A stretch of 47,754 nt of DNA, from contig DKTZ01000022.1 of assembly GCA_002490425.1 (NCBI GenBank), positions 1,269 to 49,022 of the forward strand, written 5' to 3'. A model generated the notes under the pieces. That model worked only from the letters and a program-made list of their open reading frames with translations, searched no databases and had not been told where the DNA came from. Position numbers and translations under genes: made by a program. This document shows positions 34,418 to 42,729 of this stretch, piece by piece; position 1 is the first letter of the stretch, and every line of letters starts with the position of its first letter. This DNA comes from Ruminococcaceae bacterium UBA7217 (lineage in GTDB: Bacteria; Bacillota; Clostridia; Oscillospirales; Acutalibacteraceae).

Positions 34418-34990
34418 ATGAGCACAAAAAATATTATGATTGTCGGCGTAGGCGGTCAGGGAAGCCTTCTTGCAAGCAAGCTGTTAGGTTCACTTCTTAC
34501 AGACGAAGGTTATGACGTTAAGGTTAGCGAGGTTCACGGAATGAGCCAGCGAGGCGGCTCTGTTGTTACTTATGTCCGTTTCGGCGAAAAGGTTTACTCC
34601 CCTGTTATTTCGGAGGGCGAGGCAGACGTTATTGTTTCATTTGAAAAGATTGAAGCCGCAAGACACCTTGCCTGCCTTAAAAAAGACGGTAAAATTATTG
34701 TAAACACTCAGGAAATCGACCCTATGCCCGTAATTACGGGTGCGGCGCAGTACCCCACGGACATAATTGACGAAATGAAAGCAAAGGGCGTATTTGTTGA
34801 CGATCTTGACGCACTTTCGCTTGCAGAAAAGGCAGGCAACGCAAAAAGCGTTAATATTGTTCTTATGGGCAGAGTGGCAAAATATTTTGACATTCCTTAT
34901 GAAAAATGGATTGCGGCAATTGAAAAAAATGTTAAACCGCAGTTTGTTGAGGTAAATAAAAAAGCCTTTGAGTTAGGCTATAACGCATAA
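34418..34990 (+). CDS. iorB: indolepyruvate:ferredoxin oxidoreductase, beta subunit
   Basis: 190-residue gamma-type domain subunit of the 2-oxoacid:ferredoxin oxidoreductase family. It begins NIMIVGVGGQGSLLAS and has SEVHGMSQRGGSVVTYVRFG, both typical of IorB. It starts at ATG 34418 with AGGGGGACAGG upstream, one base after iorA ends. It forms the heterodimer with IorA. Confidence 0.95.
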   Translation: MSTKNIMIVGVGGQGSLLASKLLGSLLTDEGYDVKVSEVHGMSQRGGSVVTYVRFGEKVYSPVISEGEADVIVSFEKIEAARHLACLKKDGKIIVNTQEIDPMPVITGAAQYPTDIIDEMKAKGVFVDDLDALSLAEKAGNAKSVNIVLMGRVAKYFDIPYEKWIAAIEKNVKPQFVEVNKKAFELGYNA

Positions 34991-35005
34991 AAAAGGAGCA
35001 AAAAA

Positions 35006-36313
35006 ATGGGAAATTACTATCAGCCCGAAATCGAAACCGCCTCACGCGAGAAGATTTTGGAAATTCAGAACGAAAAAATTGTAAAGCAGGTTCACCATGT
35101 ATATGAAAACGTGCCTTACTACAAAAAGCTTATGGATGAAAAGGGCGTTACTCCCGATGACATCAAAAGCGTTGATGACATTAAAATGCTTCCGTTCTTA
35201 ACAAAGGCGGATTTACGAGAGGCTTATCCTTACGGACTTCTTGCTACAGACCTTAAAAACTGCGTTCGTATTCAGTCAACCTCCGGCACAACAGGCAAAA
35301 GGGTTGTAGCATTTTACACTCAACACGACATTGACCTTTGGGAAGAGTGCTGTGCACGTGCTATTGTTGCGGCGGGCGGCACAAATGAAGACGTTTGTCA
35401 GGTTTGCTACGGCTACGGACTTTTCACAGGCGGCCCGGGACTTAACGGCGGCTCACACAAGGTTGGCTGTTTAACTCTTCCTATGTCATCAGGCAACACT
35501 GAGCGCCAGATTCAGTTTATGATGGATTTAGGCTCAACAATTCTTTGCTGTACCCCCTCTTATGCCGCATACATAGGTGAATCGCTTGCCGAGGCAGGCT
35601 ACAAACCCGAGGATAACAAGCTCAAGGCAGGCATTTTCGGTGCTGAGCCGTGGACTGAGGAAATGCGCAGAAGTATTGAAAAGAGCCTTGGAATTAAAGC
35701 ATACGACATTTACGGTCTTACGGAAACAAGCGGCCCCGGCGTATCGTTTGAATGTGAAGAGCAAACCGGTATGCACATAAACGAAGACCATTTCTATGCT
35801 GAAATCATTGACCCCGAAACGGGCGAGGTTCTCCCCGAAGGCTCAAAGGGCGAGCTTGTATTTACATCTCTTGACAAAGAGGCTTTTCCGCTTCTTCGTT
35901 ACAGAACAAGAGATATTTGCGTTCTTACACGTAAAAAATGCTCCTGCGGCAGAACACACGTTAAAATGTGCAAGCCTATGGGCAGAAGCGACGATATGCT
36001 CATAATCAGAGGCGTTAACGTATTCCCGAGCCAGATTGAAACCGTTCTTCTCAACGAGGGATATACGCCGAACTACCAAATCATTGTTGACCGTGTTAAC
36101 AACAGCGACACGCTTGACATAAATGTTGAGTTTGCTCCCGATCAATTCTCAGACAAGGTAAGCGATACACAGAGCAAGGAAAAGGCATTGGAGAGTGCAA
36201 TGCGTACAATGCTGGGCATCGGTCCGAAGGTTCATTTAGTACCGCCTAAATCCGTTGTCCGCAGTGAAGGCAAGGCAGTAAGAGTTATTGACAAGCGTAA
36301 GCTTCACGATTAA
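35006..36313 (+). CDS. paaK: phenylacetate-CoA ligase (PaaK-type)
   Basis: 435-residue ANL enzyme forming phenylacetyl-CoA (or a similar aryl-CoA) from acid, CoA and ATP. It has the PaaK P-loop STSGTTGKRVV (about 90-100), FGAEPWTEEMR, YGLTETSGPGV and the C-terminal GRSDDMLIIRGVNVFP. RBS AAAAGGAG. It lies 15 bases after iorB, the usual iorAB-paaK-ACT order. With IorAB it can run either from aryl pyruvate to aryl acid or in reverse as reductive carboxylation; the sequence does not settle direction. Confidence 0.93.
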   Translation: MGNYYQPEIETASREKILEIQNEKIVKQVHHVYENVPYYKKLMDEKGVTPDDIKSVDDIKMLPFLTKADLREAYPYGLLATDLKNCVRIQSTSGTTGKRVVAFYTQHDIDLWEECCARAIVAAGGTNEDVCQVCYGYGLFTGGPGLNGGSHKVGCLTLPMSSGNTERQIQFMMDLGSTILCCTPSYAAYIGESLAEAGYKPEDNKLKAGIFGAEPWTEEMRRSIEKSLGIKAYDIYGLTETSGPGVSFECEEQTGMHINEDHFYAEIIDPETGEVLPEGSKGELVFTSLDKEAFPLLRYRTRDICVLTRKKCSCGRTHVKMCKPMGRSDDMLIIRGVNVFPSQIETVLLNEGYTPNYQIIVDRVNNSDTLDINVEFAPDQFSDKVSDTQSKEKALESAMRTMLGIGPKVHLVPPKSVVRSEGKAVRVIDKRKLHD

Positions 36314-36347
36314 GCGTAAACTTCGCTATTAAATAAGGAGTATTATT

Positions 36348-36767
36348 ATGGCTATTAAACAGTTATCTGTATTTGTTGAAAACAAACCAGGCAAGCTTTT
36401 GGAAATAGTAAAGGCACTCGCAGGCGCAAAGGTTAACATCAGAGCAATGAGCATTGCCGACACAAAGGATTTCGGCATTCTCCGTTTAATTGTATCGGAC
36501 ACTGACAAGGCAAAAGAAATTCTTTCCGACGACTGTGTTGTTACGGTTACACCCGTCATTGCCGCTGAAATGAGCGATAAGGCAGGTGCGCTGTCAAGCA
36601 TTTTAGAGGATTTCGGTTACGAAAACATCAACATTGAATATATGTATGCTTTCACTGCTTCAACAGAGCTTGGCGCTTATGTTGTTTTGCGTGTCGACGA
36701 CAACGATGCCGCAGAAAGAATCCTTAAAAGCAAAGGTATTTCGGTGCTCGACAGTCTTTCTATCTAA
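36348..36767 (+). CDS. tandem ACT-domain protein
   Basis: 139 residues consisting of two ACT domains: QLSVFVENKPGKLLEIVKAL (3-22) and, after about residue 70, a second one with DKAGALSSILEDFGYENINIEY. ACT domains bind amino acids as allosteric ligands. It has no catalytic or DNA-binding domain. Position directly after paaK suggests it senses an aromatic amino acid and modulates the IorAB/PaaK enzymes or transport; this is inferred. RBS AAGGAG. Confidence 0.88.
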   Translation: MAIKQLSVFVENKPGKLLEIVKALAGAKVNIRAMSIADTKDFGILRLIVSDTDKAKEILSDDCVVTVTPVIAAEMSDKAGALSSILEDFGYENINIEYMYAFTASTELGAYVVLRVDDNDAAERILKSKGISVLDSLSI

Positions 36768-36790
36768 CGCAAAATTGAGCACAAAACAGT

Positions 36791-36821
36791 AGGGACAGCC
36801 GAAATCGGCTGTCCGTTTTTA
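36791..36821 (+). terminator. hairpin repeat acting as terminator (GTAGGG family)
   Basis: GGACAGCCGA (36793-36802) pairs with TCGGCTGTCC (36805-36814), followed by GTTTTT. It is the same hairpin as at 5694-5714 and lies 25 bases after the ACT gene, where it probably terminates the cluster. Confidence 0.65.
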
Positions 36822-36824
36822 TTG

Positions 36825-36996
36825 CCCTCCTTGTGCAAAGGAGGGTGTCAGACGAAGTCTGACGGGAGGATTGTTTAAATGAATAATGAAGCCGTTTCAC
36901 TAATGAACAATGAATAATTTCGATAAAAATTATATAACAATCCCTCAGTCTTTGCTAACGCAAATCCAGCTCCCTTTACACAAGGGAGCCTTTTTA
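36825..36996. repeat. pair of inverted intergenic repeats
   Basis: The left unit (36825-36877) has CCCTCC/GGAGGG and CAGAC-GAA-GTCTG hairpins and ends GGGAGGATTGTT. The right unit (about 36950-36990) begins AACAATCCCTCAG, with TTTGC-TAAC-GCAAA and GCTCCCTT/AAGGGAGC hairpins and a T-rich tail. They face each other across about 70 AT-rich bases. No gene is seen in 36768-37069. Confidence 0.65.
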
Positions 36997-37069
36997 TTTT
37001 TACATTTTTGTTTTCATTACTAAAAAAGTGTGGTAGAATAGATATATAACTTAAATCGGAGATGATATT

Positions 37070-37582
37070 ATGGAATTTTCAGAGGTTTTAAAGAACCGCT
37101 ATTCCTGCAAAAAATTTGACGGCAGGAAAATAAACGAAGAGCAATTAAACTATATTCTTGAGGCTGGGCGACTTGCTCCTACTGCCAAAAACTCACAGGA
37201 ACAACGCATATATGTAATTGACAGCGAAGAATCGCTCGCTAAAATTGACGCCGCCACCCCCTGCCGTTACAACGCAGGCACGGTCTTGGCTGTTGCATTT
37301 GACAAGAACGGCGTTTACAATTACCCTCGCTCAACACGTGATTCAGGCATTGAAGACGCAACTATTGTTGCAACACAGATGATTTTAGCGGCGGCGGACA
37401 TCGGCATTGACAGTTGTTGGGTAAACAATTTTAATCCCGAAGAGCTGAAAAAGGCTTTGAATCTGCCCGAGTCCGAAGAAATACTTATGATTATGGATTT
37501 AGGCTTTGCCGCCGAAGGTACAGTCCCTCTTCCGAATCACAACAGCAGAAAAGACCTTTCCGAAACGGTAAAATACCTTTAA
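37070..37582 (+). CDS. nitroreductase-family FMN oxidoreductase
   Basis: 170-residue small nitroreductase. The N-terminal NRYSCKKFDGRKINEE motif contacts FMN, followed by AGRLAPTAKNSQEQR and a C-terminal GFAAEGTVPLPNHNSRKDLSE. Short nitroreductases lack the insertion seen in NfsA/NfsB. The physiological substrate is unknown. The RBS is CGGAGAT. It is a monocistronic gene between repeats. Confidence 0.88.
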   Translation: MEFSEVLKNRYSCKKFDGRKINEEQLNYILEAGRLAPTAKNSQEQRIYVIDSEESLAKIDAATPCRYNAGTVLAVAFDKNGVYNYPRSTRDSGIEDATIVATQMILAAADIGIDSCWVNNFNPEELKKALNLPESEEILMIMDLGFAAEGTVPLPNHNSRKDLSETVKYL

Positions 37583-37692
37583 AATCTAAAATGCAACGGC
37601 GGATTGACAAATTGCAAGGTTAGGTTGATAGACCGCAACCGCTTAAAAAACTATAATATAGCTATAATTTATTTACATCGGAGGATGAAATT

Positions 37693-38691
37693 ATGATTTT
37701 AGCTGACAAAATAATTAACGAACGGAAAAAGAACGGTTGGTCGCAGGAAGAATTGGCGGAAAGGCTTTCGGTTTCAAGACAGTCTGTTTCAAAATGGGAG
37801 AGCGCACAGGCTGTTCCCGATTTACAGAAAATACTGAAAATGGCTGAAATTTTCGGTGTGTCAACCGATTATCTGCTCAAAGACGAATTAGAGCCTGAGA
37901 GCATTGTGCCCGAAGAATACGAAAAAAATACCGATTCGTACACCCTGCCGCTCAGAACCGTGACGCTCCATGAGGCAGATGAATTTCTGAAAATTCAAAG
38001 TAAAAACGCACCTATGACAGCTCTCGGAGTTTCACTGTGCATTATTTCCCCTGCTCTTTTAATTTTCCTGACGGGATTTGAAAAATTCGGCGAGCGTTTT
38101 GAAACAATCGGAGCGGCAGTAGGTCTTGTAACCTTATTTATCCTTGTTGCAATTGCGGTATTTTTATTCATAACAAGCTCGGCAAAGCTCAAAAAGTTTG
38201 AATTTCTTGAAACAGAGATTTTCGAAACTGCTTACGGCGTGACGGGTATGGTTAAAGAAAAACAAAAGGAATATTCCGAAACTCACACAAGGCGGTTGGC
38301 TCTCGGCGTAATACTTTGTATATTAAGCGTTATTCCGCTTATCTCGCTGTCAATAATTTTTGACGATAAGGATTATATTATAACTGCCTCAGTAAGCCTT
38401 TTACTGCTTATTGTATCAGCAGGCGTAAACTTAATTGTGCGCACCTGCATAATTGAGGGCGGATTTCAAAAGCTTTTGCAGGAGAACGACTATTCCGCAA
38501 AGCAAAAAAGAGAAAAGACATTTTTATCGCCTTTTGAAACAATTTACTGGACTGTTGTTCTTGCAGGGTATCTTACTTGGAGCTTTGTTACAAACCGTTG
38601 GGACTTCACTTGGATTGTCTGGCCGATAGCGGGCGTGCTTTATGTAGTTTTAGCCGAAATTCTTAAAATGCTGAATCAGAAAAACAACTGA
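37693..38691 (+). CDS. XRE-family regulator fused to a membrane domain
   Basis: 332 residues. An N-terminal helix-turn-helix (about 8-62; WSQEELAERLSVSRQSVSKWE) is followed by a linker and about six hydrophobic helices in two groups (about 110-165 and 200-255, then 280-330). Such proteins are putative membrane-tethered DNA-binding regulators; the ligand and target are unknown. RBS CGGAGGATG. The upstream region (37625-37668) has two TATAAT-like boxes and a GGTTG/CAACC inverted repeat that could be an autoregulatory site, but spacing to a -35 is not clear. Confidence 0.85.
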   Translation: MILADKIINERKKNGWSQEELAERLSVSRQSVSKWESAQAVPDLQKILKMAEIFGVSTDYLLKDELEPESIVPEEYEKNTDSYTLPLRTVTLHEADEFLKIQSKNAPMTALGVSLCIISPALLIFLTGFEKFGERFETIGAAVGLVTLFILVAIAVFLFITSSAKLKKFEFLETEIFETAYGVTGMVKEKQKEYSETHTRRLALGVILCILSVIPLISLSIIFDDKDYIITASVSLLLLIVSAGVNLIVRTCIIEGGFQKLLQENDYSAKQKREKTFLSPFETIYWTVVLAGYLTWSFVTNRWDFTWIVWPIAGVLYVVLAEILKMLNQKNN

Positions 38692-38732
38692 TATACATAA
38701 AGTTTTATAATTGTTTTTTACTTTTCTGTTTC

Positions 38733-38757
38733 GGACAGCCGAGTCGGCTATCCCTAC
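38733..38757 (-). repeat. palindromic hairpin repeat (GTAGGG family)
   Basis: GGACAGCCGA and TCGGCTATCC pair with one mismatch; CCTACAAA on the right is the reverse complement of the family head, so this copy is inverted. The gene-free stretch 38692-39213 is made mostly of such repeats plus a GGTGTTC/GAACACC hairpin near 38790. Confidence 0.65.
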
Positions 38758-38885
38758 AAATAAATTTAGGCTGATATAGGTTGCGGGTGTTCTGTGAACA
38801 CCTCTCAAACGAAGCAAGAGAAGCAACGACCGAACCGGAAAGCGAGATTCATCAGCCCTTACCATTAAATGTTTTTATAAAATTG

Positions 38886-38911
38886 TAGGGGACGATGACC
38901 ACATCGTCCCA
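38886..38911 (+). repeat. palindromic hairpin repeat (GTAGGG family)
   Basis: GTAGG head followed by GGGACGATG (38889-38897) pairing with CATCGTCCC (38903-38911). It is the same stem as at 5756-5777. Confidence 0.65.
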
Positions 38912-38946
38912 AGACGGAATAAATACACAGGTCGATGTCCCATACT

Positions 38947-39078
38947 CGGCTTCTCCCTCGGGAGAAGCTGTCGCGAGGAACGAGCGACTGATGAGGGGCA
39001 AGACAGCTGATAATGAGAGTCGTGGAAACACCTCATCCACCGCCGAGGCGGTCCCCCTTATCCCCAAAGGAGAAGGCA
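38947..39078. repeat. composite palindromic element, inside-out copy
   Basis: The left half is the reverse complement of the left part of the 28320-28417 element (a GCTTCTCCC/GGGAGAAGC arm, then a GTCGC/GCGAC hairpin and TGATGAGGGG). The right half is the reverse complement of that element's right part (ACCTCATCCACCGCC...GGAGAAGGC). The order of halves is the opposite of what a simple inversion would give. An open frame of 80 codons runs through it but has no RBS. Confidence 0.65.
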
Positions 39079-39147
39079 TAAACACAAAAGGCTTGGTCGA
39101 TGTCCCCTACAAGTTTACAAACTCTATCCTCTTCTAAATTACATACA

Positions 39148-39196
39148 AAAACGCTGTGCCTTACAATAAATCAAGACACAGCGTTTTATTTTTATT
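39148..39196. terminator. bidirectional terminator
   Basis: AAAACGCTGTG (39148-39158) pairs with CACAGCGTTTT (39177-39187), with T-rich flanks on both strands. It lies just beyond the end of the minus-strand membrane protein gene. Confidence 0.7.
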
Positions 39197-39213
39197 TAAC
39201 TTTATATTATCTC

Positions 39214-39633
39214 TTAATAAAGCGTTTTTGAAAGTATAAAGCAAGTCCAAAGAGCTATAACAAAAAGTCCCTCGGCAGGAATTGCAAGCTTTGTGTACGG
39301 GCATTTCCAGCCCTTGTCAACGCAAAGGAAAATACTTCTCGTCACAAAAACCGTTGTTGAGAAGAAAAGTCCCCCGACAAGCGAGTAAACAGGCGTTTTC
39401 AGCGCAAGCGTTAAGTAAAGCAAAAATGCGCCCAGAGCAAATGAAATTCCGCCGTAATAAACACGGATTTCGGTTTTGCCTGCATTGTCAACGGGCTTTA
39501 TTGAGAAGCTTTCGGCATTTTTAAGCGGCTTTGCAATAAACACAACCGCCATTCCGAAAAAGTACCCCACCAAGCCAATAACCGCAACCGCCGCAGGAAT
39601 GTTTGACAGTAAAATTTCTTTTATACCTGACAT
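39214..39633 (-). CDS. small four-helix membrane protein (DUF4345-like)
   Basis: 139-residue integral membrane protein with four predicted helices (about 12-34, 60-80, 83-103, 118-136). An EIRVYYGGISFALGAFLL segment resembles the GG-containing second helix of the DUF4345 family. The function is unknown. RBS AAGGGGG precedes the ATG. It is divergent from the rhomboid-like gene with a 149-base gap. Confidence 0.7.
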   Translation of the reverse strand: MSGIKEILLSNIPAAVAVIGLVGYFFGMAVVFIAKPLKNAESFSIKPVDNAGKTEIRVYYGGISFALGAFLLYLTLALKTPVYSLVGGLFFSTTVFVTRSIFLCVDKGWKCPYTKLAIPAEGLFVIALWTCFILSKTLY

Positions 39634-39782
39634 AATAATCCCCCTTGATAATTTTTTATCAAATTCATTCTATCAAATCCTGCGCATTTAATCAAGAAAA
39701 ACTTTTGAATATCAGAAAAAAGTTGCATTATCACCGCTTAATCGGTATAATTTAATTATACTGCTTAAAGGATGTGTTCAAA

Positions 39783-40370
39783 ATGCCATTCACTGTAGCG
39801 TTTGTCATTGTTATAACCGTTATATTTATTCTTGATACCTTCGTATTACTGCCCAAAGGCACAAAAATCTTCACAAAATCACATTTAATAGACGGCGATA
39901 AAACAGGATATGTAACAAAAGCGCTAAAGCTTGATTACTCAAAAATAGTAAAAGGACAGGTTTGGCGGCTGTTTTCACAGGTCTTTCTGCACGTAGGGTT
40001 ACCTCATTTAATATTCAACTGCACTGCCACGCTTGCGGTGGGCTTCGCCCTTGAAACCACGGTAGGCACAGCCAAAACCGCTTTGTGCTTCTTCTTTTCC
40101 GCACTCTTTTCAGGGCTTTTTATGGCATTCGGATTGAAGTTCTGCGACGGTCAGGGAGCATCAACGGGAATATACGGTCTTATCGCAATGTTCGTTTTTG
40201 TTGCTGTTAAAGGGCATACGGTTATGTTTTCTTCCCTGCACCCTATTTTCATAGCGTACATAGGAATTTACACGGTTGTCGGTATGTTCATAAACCGAAT
40301 CGACCGCTGGGAACATTCAACAGGCTTTTTGGGCGGAATAATTATCAGCTTTATTTTATTAGGAATATAA
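39783..40370 (+). CDS. rhomboid-family intramembrane protease
   Basis: 195-residue polytopic membrane protein with about six helices. It has the rhomboid landmarks: GQVWRLFSQVFLHVGLPHL before helix 2, a serine in GASTGIYGL (the GxSx motif, about residue 130), and a histidine in EHSTGFLGG in the last helix. These form the Ser-His dyad of intramembrane serine proteases, so it is probably active; the substrate is unknown. I start at ATG 39783, 10 bases after AAAGGA, not at the GTG at 39774. Confidence 0.82.
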   Translation: MPFTVAFVIVITVIFILDTFVLLPKGTKIFTKSHLIDGDKTGYVTKALKLDYSKIVKGQVWRLFSQVFLHVGLPHLIFNCTATLAVGFALETTVGTAKTALCFFFSALFSGLFMAFGLKFCDGQGASTGIYGLIAMFVFVAVKGHTVMFSSLHPIFIAYIGIYTVVGMFINRIDRWEHSTGFLGGIIISFILLGI

Positions 40371-40455
40371 ATCAAAATAAATTTGCAATACATATAGAAA
40401 TATTCGACAGGATATGCTACAATATTTCCAAAATTATTGAATGGGAGTTTTAAAT

Positions 40456-41439
40456 ATGCAGAATGACAATGTAAGACCCGAGTCTATGGCTCGAATCACT
40501 ACAAAAGAATTGGCAGATGCTTTTATTGCAGAGCAAATTGATGCAGTACGTGCACAGGTCGGCGACAAGAAAGTTCTTTTGGCGCTTTCGGGCGGTGTTG
40601 ACTCGTCAGTTGTTGCAGCCCTTCTTGTTAAAGCTATCGGCAAACAGCTTGTATGCGTTCACGTTAACCACGGACTTCTCCGTAAAGGCGAGCCCGAGCA
40701 GGTTGTTAAGGTTTTCAAGGAAGAAATGGATGCAAACCTTGTTTATGTTGATGCTATCGACCGTTTTCTTGACAAGCTTAAAGGCGTTGCAGACCCCGAA
40801 ACCAAGAGAAAGATTATCGGCAAAGAGTTTATTGATGTATTCGTTGAAGAGGCAAGAAAGCTTGACGGCGTTGAGTTCTTAGCTCAGGGCACAATTTACC
40901 CTGACATTCTTGAGAGCGACGGCGTTAAGGCACACCACAATGTAGGCGGACTTCCCGAAGACCTTAATTTTGAGCTTGTTGAACCGGTTAAGCTTCTCTT
41001 CAAGGATGAAGTCAGAGTTGTGGGCAAGGCATTAGGACTCCCCGAATCAATGGTTGAGCGTCAGCCGTTCCCCGGTCCGGGACTGGGCGTTCGCTGTGTA
41101 GGCGCAATTACCCGTGACAGACTTGAGGCTGTGCGTGAATCAGATGCAATTCTCCGTGAAGAATTTGCCAATGCAGGCTTCCAGGGAAAGGTTTGGCAGT
41201 ATTTCACCGTTGTACCCGATTTTAAATCAACAGGCGTTAAGGACGGCAAAAGACTTTGGGATTGGCCCGTAATCCTTCGTGCCGTAAACACAGTTGACGC
41301 AATGAGCGCAACCGTTGAAGAAATCCCCTATGACATTCTCTTCAAAATCCGTGACAGAATTTTGAACGAAGTTGCAGGCGTAAACAGAGTTCTTTACGAC
41401 ATTTCACCTAAGCCAATTGCTACAATCGAGTGGGAATAA
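40456..41439 (+). CDS. guaA: GMP synthase, ATP-pyrophosphatase subunit (no glutaminase domain)
   Basis: About 327 residues covering only the C-terminal half of standard GuaA: the PP-loop ALSGGVDSSV, HVNHGLLRKGE, the QGTIYPDILES segment, FPGPGLGVR and the terminal PKPIATIEWE. It amidates XMP to GMP using ammonia or a partner. The usual glutamine amidotransferase domain (about 190 residues) is absent, and sequence upstream does not encode it. A separate glutaminase (GuaAa-type) elsewhere is expected. I start at ATG 40456 after GGGAG. It is the last host gene before an integrated element. Confidence 0.93.
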   Translation: MQNDNVRPESMARITTKELADAFIAEQIDAVRAQVGDKKVLLALSGGVDSSVVAALLVKAIGKQLVCVHVNHGLLRKGEPEQVVKVFKEEMDANLVYVDAIDRFLDKLKGVADPETKRKIIGKEFIDVFVEEARKLDGVEFLAQGTIYPDILESDGVKAHHNVGGLPEDLNFELVEPVKLLFKDEVRVVGKALGLPESMVERQPFPGPGLGVRCVGAITRDRLEAVRESDAILREEFANAGFQGKVWQYFTVVPDFKSTGVKDGKRLWDWPVILRAVNTVDAMSATVEEIPYDILFKIRDRILNEVAGVNRVLYDISPKPIATIEWE

Positions 41440-41446
41440 GAACCAA

Positions 41447-41492
41447 AAAGCCGAAACCCCTTATATATCAAGGGATTTCGGCTTTATTTTTT
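41447..41492 (+). terminator. guaA terminator
   Basis: AAAGCCGAAA and CCCTT pair with AAGGG and TTTCGGCTTT around a short AT loop, followed by ATTTTTT. It is 8 bases after the guaA stop, and the integrase gene begins to read toward it from the right. Confidence 0.85.
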
Positions 41493-41497
41493 GACCG

Positions 41498-41517
41498 AGC
41501 GTAACAAAAGCGTAACA
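41498..41517. repeat. direct repeats next to integrase end
   Basis: AGCGTAACA occurs at 41498-41506 and again at 41509-41517 (11-base period), between the guaA terminator and the integrase stop codon. Short direct repeats here could be integrase arm-binding sites near the left attachment site. No matching core was found at the other end. Confidence 0.4.
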
Positions 41518-41519
41518 CT

Positions 41520-42632
41520 TCAAGTCATGTCCTCGATTTTCTTCTCGAACTCCGAGAGAACGCAGGAGTATTTCTCGCCTTCGTCGCTTTCCAGACGAGA
41601 GGAAACCTCCTCCTGCTTGTCGGGGTACAAATGCGAATAGGTCTGGAGCGTCGTCTGGATATTTTCGTGACCAAGACGCTCGGAGATCAGCAACGGAGAG
41701 AACCCCATCTCAACGAGCAGCGAAGCGTGAGAGTGCCGGAGGTCGTGGACACGAATGCGCTTCACGCCGGAAGCCTTACAACCAGCCGCCAGCTCGTAGT
41801 GCAAGAAGTGCTTCGTGAAATAGAACAGCCGATCCTGTGGCTCATAGTCCACAAGGCGGTCAGCATAATCGCGGATCAGAGCGAGGATGAACCGAGGCAC
41901 CGACACAACACGGTTTGACTTCGGCGTTTTCGGAGGATTGACAACCGTCTCCCCACGCACCTGCGCCAGCGTTTTATTGATCCTTATGCGCGACCGTTCA
42001 AAATCGACATCATCCAGCGCGAGAGCCAGAAGCTCGCCGGAGCGCATACCAGTCCAGAACAGCAACTCGAAAGCCAGCCTTGCCGCTGGCTTTTTTACGT
42101 AGGCAATAAACTGGTGGAATTCGTCTCGCGTCCAGAACTGCATCGCGGCCGCTGCCTTCTTCCCGAAGGGTCCACAGACCACAACAGGATTTGACGGCAG
42201 ACCGTAGAAGCGGATCGCGTAATTCATCACCGCCGACATTTGATTATTTATCGTTTTCAGATACGTCGGAGAATAGCCGGACGGATCCGTGAGCAGCTCA
42301 TTCTGCCACCGGCGAATCATCGTCGGCGTTATATCCCGCACAGGAATCGAGCGGAAGGTCGGAAGGATTTTAGAATCGAAAATCCATTGCTTACTTTCCA
42401 CCGTGGTCGCGCGAAGGCGCGTGGAACAGTCCGCCATATAAAGCTCAACCAGAGAGCCGAAGGACATATCCGTGCCGCCGCCCTGCTTGCGCTTGAATTC
42501 CTGCTCATATTCGAGGGCTTCTCGCCGAGTGCGAAAGCCCTCCTTTTTCTTTTGCCGCCTCGTTCCGTCCCAGTCAGTATAGCGGAAGGAGACGAACCAA
42601 GTGCCGCGTTTTTCGTTTTTGTAGACGGACAC
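41520..42632 (-). CDS. tyrosine recombinase / integrase
   Basis: 370-residue phage/ICE-type integrase. It has an N-terminal AP2-like arm-binding domain (YKNEKRGTWFVSFRYTDWDG), a SAM-like core-binding domain (about 55-155) and a catalytic domain. In the last the residues can be read: Arg in TGMRSGE, His and Arg in HDLRHSHASLL, the GHENIQTT box, and the Tyr nucleophile in TYSHLYP. I start at GTG 42632, preceded by AAGGGGGCGG. It is GC-richer than the host genes. It points toward guaA, the normal orientation for an integrase beside its attachment site. Confidence 0.93.
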   Translation of the reverse strand: MSVYKNEKRGTWFVSFRYTDWDGTRRQKKKEGFRTRREALEYEQEFKRKQGGGTDMSFGSLVELYMADCSTRLRATTVESKQWIFDSKILPTFRSIPVRDITPTMIRRWQNELLTDPSGYSPTYLKTINNQMSAVMNYAIRFYGLPSNPVVVCGPFGKKAAAAMQFWTRDEFHQFIAYVKKPAARLAFELLFWTGMRSGELLALALDDVDFERSRIRINKTLAQVRGETVVNPPKTPKSNRVVSVPRFILALIRDYADRLVDYEPQDRLFYFTKHFLHYELAAGCKASGVKRIRVHDLRHSHASLLVEMGFSPLLISERLGHENIQTTLQTYSHLYPDKQEEVSSRLESDEGEKYSCVLSEFEKKIEDMT

Positions 42633-42729
42633 AGACCCGCCCCCTTTCAAGCACAGTACAAGCACAGTGCAAAAACTGCCTTATACCTCATACCTCATAC
42701 CTTAAACCGATTACCTTGTACCGATTACC

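Noticed and set aside
38895..39137. 80-codon frame in the repeat patch
   Set aside because: It lies entirely within palindromic repeats and lacks an RBS; the same repeats elsewhere are non-coding.
40371..40455. Purine riboswitch before guaA
   Set aside because: The gap is too short and has no conserved three-way junction sequence.
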